DNA of 64,000 nt from Micromonospora sp. HM5-17 (GTDB lineage: Bacteria > Actinomycetota > Actinomycetes > Mycobacteriales > Micromonosporaceae). The stretch is taken from assembly GCF_003762835.1 (NCBI RefSeq), contig NZ_RJWA01000004.1:1-64000 (forward strand), in the 5' to 3' direction. The notes beneath the pieces are model-generated. The model saw nothing but the letters and a program-made list of their open reading frames with translations, was not told the origin of the DNA and searched no databases. Position numbers and translations under genes: made by a program. Below, piece by piece: positions 58,178-64,000 of this stretch; the stretch's first letter is position 1; each line of letters begins with the position of its first letter.

Positions 58178-59187
58178 AGGACGCTCACCTGGTCACCGTC
58201 GCGGACGTCGGACGGCTGGCCCAAACCGTGCTCGACCAGGTCGAGACGGTGGTGGTGGGGAAGCGGGAGCCCCTGGAGCTGGTGCTGGCCGGGATCCTGG
58301 CCGGCGGGCACGTGCTGCTGGAGGACCTGCCCGGGCTCGGCAAGACGCTGACCGCCCGCTCCTTCGCCCAGGCGCTCGGCCTCGACTTCCGCCGGCTCCA
58401 GTTCACCCCGGACCTGCTCCCCGCCGACGTCACCGGGTCGTTCCTCTACGACCAGCGCACCGCGGACTTCAGCTTCCGCGCCGGTCCGGTCTTCACCAAC
58501 CTGCTGCTCGCCGACGAGATCAACCGGACGCCGCCGAAGACCCAGGCCGCGCTTCTGGAGGCGATGCAGGAGAAGCAGGTCTCGGTGGAGGGGGTCACCT
58601 ACCGGCTGGACCCGCCGTTCCACGTCATCGCCACCGCCAACCCCATCGAGTACGAGGGGACGTACCCGCTGCCGGAGGCACAGCTCGACCGGTTCCTGCT
58701 CCGGGTCTCGTTCGGCTACCCGGCCCAGGAGGAGGAGTGGGACGTCCTGCGCCGCCGGATGGCCCGCCGCCAGGAGGAGACGGAGCTCAAGCCGGTGGTC
58801 GACGCCGGGACGCTGCGCGCCATGCAGGCGGCCCTGGAGCACGTGGTGGTGGAGGACTCGATCGGCCGCTACATCGTCGCGCTCACCGCGGCGACCCGGG
58901 AGCACGCCTCGGTGCTGGTGGGCGCCTCGCCCCGGGGCTCGCTGGCGCTGCTGCTGCTGGCCCGGGCCAAGGCCGCCTTCGCCGGCCGTGACTACGTCAT
59001 CCCCGAGGACGTCAAGTCGGTGGCGGTGCCGGTGCTGGCCCACCGGATCACCCTGCGCCCCGAGATGTGGCTGCGGCGGGTGGATCCCTCGTTCGTGGTC
59101 TACGAGGTGCTGGAGACCACGCCCGCCCCGGCCAGCGGCGCCCTGCCCAGTTATGCGGCCGGACCGGTCGGGATGCGGTCCCCGTGA
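58174..59187 (+). CDS. MoxR-family AAA+ ATPase
   Basis: 337 aa. Walker A LLEDLPGLGKTLTARS near residue 50, FTPDLLPADVTGS, Walker B LLADEINRTPPKTQAALLEAM, sensor 1 IATANPIEYEGTYPLPEAQLDRF, arginine finger region, and C-terminal ASPRGSLALLLLARAKA. MoxR ATPases act as chaperones that insert cofactors or metals into partner proteins, usually with a VWA/DUF58 protein, which follows with a GTGA overlap. Confidence 0.94.
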   Translation: MKDAHLVTVADVGRLAQTVLDQVETVVVGKREPLELVLAGILAGGHVLLEDLPGLGKTLTARSFAQALGLDFRRLQFTPDLLPADVTGSFLYDQRTADFSFRAGPVFTNLLLADEINRTPPKTQAALLEAMQEKQVSVEGVTYRLDPPFHVIATANPIEYEGTYPLPEAQLDRFLLRVSFGYPAQEEEWDVLRRRMARRQEETELKPVVDAGTLRAMQAALEHVVVEDSIGRYIVALTAATREHASVLVGASPRGSLALLLLARAKAAFAGRDYVIPEDVKSVAVPVLAHRITLRPEMWLRRVDPSFVVYEVLETTPAPASGALPSYAAGPVGMRSP

Positions 59188-60677
59188 CCTCCGTCGAGTC
59201 GACCGTGCACTCCCGCGAGCCGGTCCTGCGGCCGGCCGTCCCGGAACAGCGGGGGGCCGCCCCGGCCGAGGAGGACGTGCCGGCGCCCGCGGAGTGGACC
59301 CCCACCCGGGCGCTCGGCCGGGCGGTCCTGCTCACCGGCCTGCTCCTGATCGCGGGGGCGCTGCTCGGCCGGGTCGACCTCGTCGTCCTCGCGGCGCCGT
59401 TCGCGCTCGGCACCGCGTGGGCGCTGCGGCGCCGACCCGAGCATCCGCCGGAGGTCGCCATCGGCGCCGACGACACCAACCTGGTGGAGGGAGGGCCGCT
59501 GGCCGCCGCGATCCGGGTCGTGAACCGGGACGAGGTCGGGTACGACCTGGTGCTGACCCGTACCGCGGTCTCGCCGTGGCTGCGCGTCGACCGGGTCGAC
59601 GTCGCCACCGACGCGTCCGCGGTGGACGCCCCACAGCAGCGCGACCCCGGTGAGGACGCCGCGGCCCGGTCCGGCCGGCGGAACGCCACCGACCGGCCGT
59701 ACGGGTTCAGCGTGCCCGCCGGTACCCTGGCCGACCTGGTGCTGAGCGGGGAGACGTTGCGCTGGGGGCGGCACCCGGTCGGGCCGGCCGTGGTCCGGGC
59801 CGCCGCCTGCGACGGGCTGCTGGTGAGCCGGATCGTGGTCGCCGAGCCCCGGCCCGTCTCCGTCTATCCGGTCACCGAGCCGTTCGACGCCGACGAGGCG
59901 ATGCCCCGGGCGGCCGGCCTGGTCGGCGGCCACCGGTCCCGACGCCCGGGCGAGGGCGGCGAACTCGCCGGGGTCCGGATCTTCGGCCCCGGGGACCGGC
60001 TGCGCCGGATCGACTGGCGGGTCTCGCTGCGGGCCCGGCAGCTGCACGTCGCCGCGATGCTCTCGGACCGGGACGCCGAGGTGGTGCTGCTCCTCGACGT
60101 CCTGGCCGAGGCGGGGCGCTCCGGCGGGGTCCGGGGCAGCGCCTCGGTGCTGGACACCTGCGTCCGGGCCGCCGCGGCGATCGCCGAACACTACCTGCAC
60201 CGGGGCGACCGGGTCTCGCTGCTCGAGTACGGCCCCTCCGCACGCCGGCTCCGGCCGGCGACCGGCCGTCGGCAGTACCTGACCGTGCTGGAGTGGCTTC
60301 TCGACGTCGCCGTCGAGCACTCGCCGTTCGAGCCGTACGACCAGGTCTTCGGACCGCACCTGCTCTCCTCGAACGCCCTGGTCGTGGTCCTCACCCCGTT
60401 GGTGGATCCCCGCTCGGCGGCGATGCTGGCCCGGCTGGCCCGCTCCGGCCGGTTCGTGGTGGCGGTCGACACGCTGCCCGCGTCGGTCACGCCGCCCGGC
60501 TCCGGGCAGTGGACGGAGGTGGCGTACCGGCTGTGGCGACTGGACCGGGACACCACCATCGGCCAGCTTCGCGAGCACGGGGTGCCGGTGGTCGCCTGGG
60601 CCGGGGCCGGCAGTCTCGACCTGGTGCTGCGGGACGTGGCCCGGCTCGCCTCGGCGCCGCGGCCGGGGCTGCGGTGA
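59184..60677 (+). CDS. DUF58 protein (VWA-like MoxR partner)
   Basis: 497 aa, longer than most DUF58 proteins because of an about 45-residue N-terminal tail. Two helices near 53-85 (AVLLTGLLLIAGALLGRVDLVVLAAPF), a strand-rich region, then the DUF58 motif GVRIFGPGDRLRRIDWRVSLRARQLHV near 265 and a VWA-like domain (VVLLLDVLAEAG, with DxLxE rather than the DxSxS MIDAS). The incomplete MIDAS suggests a weak or absent metal site. Last clear partner of MoxR here. Confidence 0.9.
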   Translation: MTSVESTVHSREPVLRPAVPEQRGAAPAEEDVPAPAEWTPTRALGRAVLLTGLLLIAGALLGRVDLVVLAAPFALGTAWALRRRPEHPPEVAIGADDTNLVEGGPLAAAIRVVNRDEVGYDLVLTRTAVSPWLRVDRVDVATDASAVDAPQQRDPGEDAAARSGRRNATDRPYGFSVPAGTLADLVLSGETLRWGRHPVGPAVVRAAACDGLLVSRIVVAEPRPVSVYPVTEPFDADEAMPRAAGLVGGHRSRRPGEGGELAGVRIFGPGDRLRRIDWRVSLRARQLHVAAMLSDRDAEVVLLLDVLAEAGRSGGVRGSASVLDTCVRAAAAIAEHYLHRGDRVSLLEYGPSARRLRPATGRRQYLTVLEWLLDVAVEHSPFEPYDQVFGPHLLSSNALVVVLTPLVDPRSAAMLARLARSGRFVVAVDTLPASVTPPGSGQWTEVAYRLWRLDRDTTIGQLREHGVPVVAWAGAGSLDLVLRDVARLASAPRPGLR

Positions 60678-60723
60678 CGCGGATGACCGGGCGGCGGACG
60701 GCGGTACGGGACGGAGGAGCGCG

Positions 60724-61275
60724 GTGGTGAACCGGGTCAGGGAGATCTCCGCGGCGATCGGTCGGATCACCGCCACCCCGCTGTTGGTACGCGGCGGCGT
60801 CTTCCTCTGCGCGCTGTTGTCGCTGGTGGTGGCGTACCCGGTCCGGGCCCTCGACGCCCGGGCCGTCGGCCTGCTGGCGATCGTCGCGCTCGTCCCCGCG
60901 GTGGCGCCGCGGCGGTCGTGGCCGACGGTGGTGATCCTGGCGGCCGTGGCCGCCTGGGTGGTCGCCACCGGCTGGTACGGCCAGCGGGTCGAGCTGTGGC
61001 GGCTGTTCGCGCTGGCCGCCCTCCTCTACCTGACCCACAGCCTCGCCGCGCTGGCCGCCGTGCTGTCGTACGACGCGGTGGTGGCTCCCGAGGCGGTGGC
61101 CCGGTGGATCTCCCGGGCCCTGGGGGTGGTGCTCGCCGCGGCGGTGCTCGCGGTGCCGTTGCTCGGCGTCGAGGGTCGGTGGGGCGACCGGAGCCTCGTC
61201 GCCGCACTGCTCGGCGGGCTCGCCCTCGCGGTCCTCGCCGCCACACTGCTCGGCTGGCTGCTCCGTCGGCGCTGA
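60724..61275 (+). CDS. Conserved polytopic membrane protein
   Basis: 183 aa, about five helices (VFLCALLSLVVAYPV, AVGLLAIVALVPAVA, WPTVVILAAVAAWVVAT, LFALAALLYLTHSLAALAAVL, VVLAAAVLAVPLLG, LALAVLAATLLGWLL). No known motif. 46 nt after the DUF58 gene on the same strand, so probably part of the block. GTG 60724 chosen with GGAGGAGCGG upstream. Confidence 0.78.
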   Translation: MVNRVREISAAIGRITATPLLVRGGVFLCALLSLVVAYPVRALDARAVGLLAIVALVPAVAPRRSWPTVVILAAVAAWVVATGWYGQRVELWRLFALAALLYLTHSLAALAAVLSYDAVVAPEAVARWISRALGVVLAAAVLAVPLLGVEGRWGDRSLVAALLGGLALAVLAATLLGWLLRRR

Positions 61276-61386
61276 GCAGACATCGACCAAGATCATCGTG
61301 AGCGTCACGCGGCTCACCGGGCGTCCTCAGTCACAGAAGACCACATCTGCCGAGCACGCACCGTGCTGCCGGGGAAAGATGGAGCT

Positions 61387-62724
61387 GTGAAGCCGCAGCG
61401 GATCCTCGTGGTAGGTGCCGGGCACGTCGGGCTGTACGCGGCCCTGCGCCTGTCGAAGAAGCTCCGGTCGTGGGAGGCCGAGGTCATCGTCGTCGACCCG
61501 CAGCCGCACATGACCTACCAGCCGTTCCTGCCCGAGGCGGCGGCCGGCAACATCTCGCCCCGGCACACCGTGGTGCCGCTGCGTCGGGAGCTGCGCCGAT
61601 GCACGGTCGTCGCGGGGTCGGTCACCCGGATCGAGCACGCCCGCCGGACCGCGACCGTGCAACCGATCATCGGCCCGGCCCGGGAGATCCGGTACGACCA
61701 CGTCATCGTAGCTCCCGGCTCGGTCTCCCGGACCCTGCCGATCCCGGGGCTGAAGGAGCACGGCATCGGCTTCAAGACCATCGGCGAGGCGATCTACCTG
61801 CGCAACCACGTTCTGGACCGGCTCGACGTCGCCGCCGCCACCCCCGATCCGGACGTCCGGCGCTGCGCGCTGACCTTCGTCTTCGTCGGTGGTGGGTACG
61901 CCGGTATCGAGGCGTTGGCCGAGATGGAGGACATGGCCCGGGACGCGCTCAGGTACTACCCGGAGCTGAGGCCCGAGGAGATGCACTGGGTGCTGGTGGA
62001 GGCCACCCAGCGGGTGCTGCCCGAGGTGGACCGGGACATGGGCGCCTACACCGTCGCCCAGCTGCTCAAGCGCGGCCTGGACATCCGCCTCGACACCCGG
62101 CTCGAGTCGTGCGTCGACGGCCTGGTCCGGCTCTCCGACGGGGACAGCTTCCGGGCCGACACGATCGTCTGGACGGCCGGGGTCAAGCCCTCGCCGATGC
62201 TGGAGCACACCGACCTGCCCCGGGACGACCGCGGCCGCATCACCTGCCTGCCGACCCTCCAGGTGGTCCGGGACGGCACGGTCGTGGAGGGGGCGTGGAG
62301 CGCCGGCGACTGCGCCGCGGTGCCGGACCTGACCAAGCCGCCCGGCAACTACTGCTCGCCGAGCGCGCAGCACGCGGTGCGGCAGGCGGTCCGGATGGCC
62401 GACAACATCCGGGCGGTGATCCGGGGCCGTACCCCGGTCGAGTACCGGCACCGGCACGCCGGGAGCGTGGCCAGCCTCGGCCTGCACAAGGGCGTCGCCC
62501 AGGTCTACGGGATCAAGCTCAAGGGGTTCCCGGCCTGGGTCATGCACCGGACGTACCACATGAGCCGGATCCCCTCGCTGAACCGCAAGGTCCGGGTGGT
62601 GGTCGACTGGACCCTTGCCTTCTTCCTCCGCCGCGAGGTGGTGGCGCTCGGCCAGTTGCACGACCCGCGCGAGGAGTTCGTCGAGGCGAGTTCGGCCGTG
62701 CCGGCCCGGACGGGGGAGCGCTAG
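61387..62724 (+). CDS. ndh: Type II NADH dehydrogenase (NDH-2)
   Basis: 445 aa flavoprotein that passes electrons from NADH to menaquinone without pumping protons. FAD-binding VVGAGHVGLYAALRLSKKL near residue 8, VVDPQPHMTYQPFLPEAAAG, NADH-binding FVFVGGGYAGIEALAEMEDM near 160, second FAD site WSAGDCAAVPD near 305. The C-terminal region with HRTYHMSRIPSLNRKVRV is the amphipathic membrane-binding part. GTG 61387 is preferred because the Rossmann motif begins shortly after; the longer frame adds nine unlikely residues. Confidence 0.93.
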   Translation: MKPQRILVVGAGHVGLYAALRLSKKLRSWEAEVIVVDPQPHMTYQPFLPEAAAGNISPRHTVVPLRRELRRCTVVAGSVTRIEHARRTATVQPIIGPAREIRYDHVIVAPGSVSRTLPIPGLKEHGIGFKTIGEAIYLRNHVLDRLDVAAATPDPDVRRCALTFVFVGGGYAGIEALAEMEDMARDALRYYPELRPEEMHWVLVEATQRVLPEVDRDMGAYTVAQLLKRGLDIRLDTRLESCVDGLVRLSDGDSFRADTIVWTAGVKPSPMLEHTDLPRDDRGRITCLPTLQVVRDGTVVEGAWSAGDCAAVPDLTKPPGNYCSPSAQHAVRQAVRMADNIRAVIRGRTPVEYRHRHAGSVASLGLHKGVAQVYGIKLKGFPAWVMHRTYHMSRIPSLNRKVRVVVDWTLAFFLRREVVALGQLHDPREEFVEASSAVPARTGER

Positions 62725-62824
62725 GAACTCCGGCGGGCACCCCCGTCCGGGGCACCGGGCGAGGCTGGGCAGGAATCGACCGGCGGCTCTGCGCCCCGCC
62801 GCGTTCGCGGCCCCGAACCGCAGG

Positions 62825-62854
62825 TTGCCGCGCTGTCGCCGTCCTGGATATCCT
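62825..62854 (+). promoter_or_regulatory. Promoter of the micro-ORF/methyltransferase unit
   Basis: TTGCCG (62825-62830), 18-nt spacer, TATCCT (62849-62854). Predicted start near 62861, 46 nt before the micro-ORF ATG. Confidence 0.5.
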
Positions 62855-62906
62855 TGCCCGTCTTCATCGGCGAACCCGGCTTGGTCCGCCCCGACGAGGA
62901 GTCGAG

Positions 62907-62990
62907 ATGTCCCGCAGTCGAATCGTCACCACCGCGAAGAGACCAGGCGAGCCGGCCACGGCCGAGCGCGACCCTCGCCCTGCGGCGTGA
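62907..62990 (+). CDS. 27-aa micro-ORF coupled to methyltransferase
   Basis: ATG 62907 with GAGGAG 5 nt upstream, the best ribosome-binding site in the area; the methyltransferase start itself has none. 27 codons, MSRSRIVTTAKRPGEP and then an Arg/Pro-rich end, basic and hydrophilic. The TGA (62988-62990) overlaps the methyltransferase GTG (62987), so ribosomes would re-initiate there. Either a real small protein or a translational delivery device. Confidence 0.45.
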   Translation: MSRSRIVTTAKRPGEPATAERDPRPAA

Positions 62991-63724
62991 GTGCCCGGAG
63001 TGACGCGCGGGCGCCGGCGACGCTCGAGGAGGCCACCGTCCTCCAGTCGGAGGTGTTGGAGGACCTGCGCACGGCGGTCAACTACACGAGGTGGCTCACC
63101 TCACTGACCGAGCCGTGGCTGGGGGACGACCCTCTGGAGATCGGCTCGGGGCTCGGTGACGCCGCCGCGCTCTGGGCGGCCGGTGGCCGTACGGTGACCG
63201 CCTCAGAGGCCGACCCGGGGCGGCTCGCCCAGCTCACCGAGCGGTTCGCCGGGCACCCCCGGGTCCGGGTGCGGGAACTGACCGTACCGATCCGGGAGAC
63301 CGCCAACTACTCCGCCGTGGTCGCGCTGAACGTGCTCGAACACATCGAGGACGACGTGGCGGCGTTGCGCGCGTTCGGCCGGCTGGTCCGGCCGGGCGGC
63401 CGGATCGTGCTGGTGGTGCCCGCGTTCGAGCAGGCGATGAGCAGGTTCGACCGGGAGATCGGCCACTTCCGTCGGTATCGGGTCAAGTCGATGGATGCGG
63501 CCCTGCGGGCGGCGGGGCTGCGGCCGCTCCGGGTGCACTACGTCAACTCGATCGGACTTCTCGGCTGGCTGCTGCTGGTCAAGGCGCTGGGCGGCAAACC
63601 GCGCGAGGGCATACCGCTGAGGATCTACGACCGCCTCTGCGTACCGGTGCTGCGCCGGGTCGAACGGCGGATCCCGGTGCCGTTCGGGCAGTCCGTGTTC
63701 GCCGTCGCGGAGACCCCCGGCTAG
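62987..63724 (+). CDS. Class I SAM-dependent methyltransferase
   Basis: 245 aa. SAM motif I in LEIGSGLGDAAALWAAG near residue 47, acidic ribose contact ASEADPGRL, motif post-I/II VVALNVLEHIEDDVAALRAFGRL, RPGGRIVLVVPAFEQ. A C-terminal hydrophobic segment (VNSIGLLGWLLLVKALGG) and RIYDRLCVPVLRRVERRIPVPFGQSVF suggest a lipid or glycolipid acceptor, as in methyltransferases beside polyprenyl glycosyltransferases. GTG 62987 overlaps the micro-ORF stop (GTGA) and has no Shine-Dalgarno of its own. Confidence 0.88.
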   Translation: MSARSDARAPATLEEATVLQSEVLEDLRTAVNYTRWLTSLTEPWLGDDPLEIGSGLGDAAALWAAGGRTVTASEADPGRLAQLTERFAGHPRVRVRELTVPIRETANYSAVVALNVLEHIEDDVAALRAFGRLVRPGGRIVLVVPAFEQAMSRFDREIGHFRRYRVKSMDAALRAAGLRPLRVHYVNSIGLLGWLLLVKALGGKPREGIPLRIYDRLCVPVLRRVERRIPVPFGQSVFAVAETPG

Positions 63725-63762
63725 CCGGCGCCGGGGCCGAGCGGCCCGCCGTGGCCGGGTTC

Positions 63763-63798
63763 CGGCGCGCCGACCGACCCGGGTCGGTCGGCGCGCCG
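63763..63798. terminator. 36-bp perfect palindrome between convergent genes
   Basis: CGGCGCGCCGACCGACCC (63763-63780) is followed without spacer by its exact complement (63781-63798). It abuts the stop codon of the minus-strand gene (63799-63801) and lies 39 nt after the methyltransferase stop. Bidirectional terminator most likely. Confidence 0.85.
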
Positions 63799-64000
63799 TC
63801 AGCCCACCCGCCAGATCCAGGCGTCGACGACGTGCTCACCGGGCCCGAACAGCGCCTCCAGGGTCTGCCGCAGCGCCGGCGCGTTGCGCTGCGTGTCGGC
63901 CAACACCAGACAGGAGGCTCCCCAGTACGCCACGTCCCGGGCCGCCTGTACGCGGTCGGCCTCGCTGACGTCGGGCGGCTGACCGGTGGTGGCAACCTTG
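63799..64000 (-). CDS. C-terminal end of an unidentified protein (cut by window edge)
   Basis: 66 codons open from the window edge to TGA at 63801-63799. The end reads ARDVAYWGASCLVLADTQRN, APALRQTLEALFGPGEHV and VVDAWIWRVG. This pattern resembles the C-termini of actinobacterial membrane glycosyltransferase-like proteins (YW..A.C.VL....AL..TL..L.GPG..V...W.W), which would fit the neighbouring methyltransferase; the assignment is from memory and weak. Confidence 0.6.
   Translation of the reverse strand, partial: KVATTGQPPDVSEADRVQAARDVAYWGASCLVLADTQRNAPALRQTLEALFGPGEHVVDAWIWRVG

Overview
The window is chromosomal DNA from a high-GC actinobacterium. By eye GC is around 70% or higher, third codon positions are strongly G/C, GTG and TTG starts are common, and many genes are joined by ATGA/GTGA stop-start overlaps. 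The orders mfd - lipoprotein - mazG and eno - divIC/ftsB-like - DUF501 - acetyltransferase - ppx/gppA are standard actinobacterial housekeeping neighbourhoods. Together with folD-mdh-icd, a class III-like DeoR/GH42/galT operon and a MoxR/DUF58/DUF4129 block they suggest Micromonosporaceae (Micromonospora or a close relative). That family call is inference; no rRNA, tRNA, phage, insertion sequence or CRISPR array was seen.

Layout. 1-4931 (minus): dipeptide/oligopeptide ABC importer, in transcription order lipoprotein SBP, two permeases, two ATPases, the last cut by the window edge; a strong hairpin lies between the SBP and the first permease. 4932-5401: lower-GC intergenic region with a nested inverted repeat. 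5402-10807: central metabolism (folD, mdh, icd) interrupted by a Tat-exported PhoD phosphatase. 11149-12282: divergent HxlR regulator and NAD(P)-binding reductase. 12415-17946: MacB-like efflux unit (permease, ATPase, HlyD-type adaptor, lipoprotein with a duplicated Cys motif) divergent from an OmpR-type two-component system. 18062-22034: galT, DeoR regulator and GH42 beta-galactosidase operon. 22168-23697: APS kinase fused to an ATP-sulfurylase-like domain that seems to have lost its catalytic motifs. 23958-27403: two ABC-2 ATPase/permease pairs in one operon. 27425-30761: GNAT acetyltransferase and PEP carboxylase. 31216-36755: mfd, a SurA-like lipoprotein, mazG. 36902-42217: NagZ-like GH3 lipoprotein and EamA exporter, divergent from a MocR regulator, then a DUF885 putative metalloprotease. 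42350-44275: secreted beta-propeller and a lipoprotein, convergent. 44522-48629: eno, divIC/ftsB-like, DUF501, GNAT, ppx/gppA. 48996-53736: truncated haemoglobin, SDR, two conserved unknown proteins, a histone H1-like protein and another unknown. 53814-55162: PadR regulator coupled to a HAAS-type membrane protein. 55374-61275: dienelactone hydrolase, UDGb DNA glycosylase and a DUF4129/MoxR/DUF58 block with two unknown membrane proteins. 61387-64000: NDH-2, a 27-codon micro-ORF coupled to a SAM methyltransferase, and the tail of a convergent gene.

Gene expression signals recur. Several genes lack a Shine-Dalgarno and instead carry a TAnnnT hexamer 6-8 nt before the start codon, consistent with leaderless mRNAs. 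Several regulator/target pairs share short divergent promoters with palindromes over the -10 region. Strong GC hairpins without U-tracts sit between convergent genes.

The best leads for something undescribed are the nested palindrome at 5061-5158, the small coupled ORF before the methyltransferase, the possible leader peptide ending on the mfd ribosome-binding site, the degenerate sulfurylase-kinase fusion, and the Cys-duplicated lipoprotein in the regulated MacB cluster. No large wholly novel system is evident.
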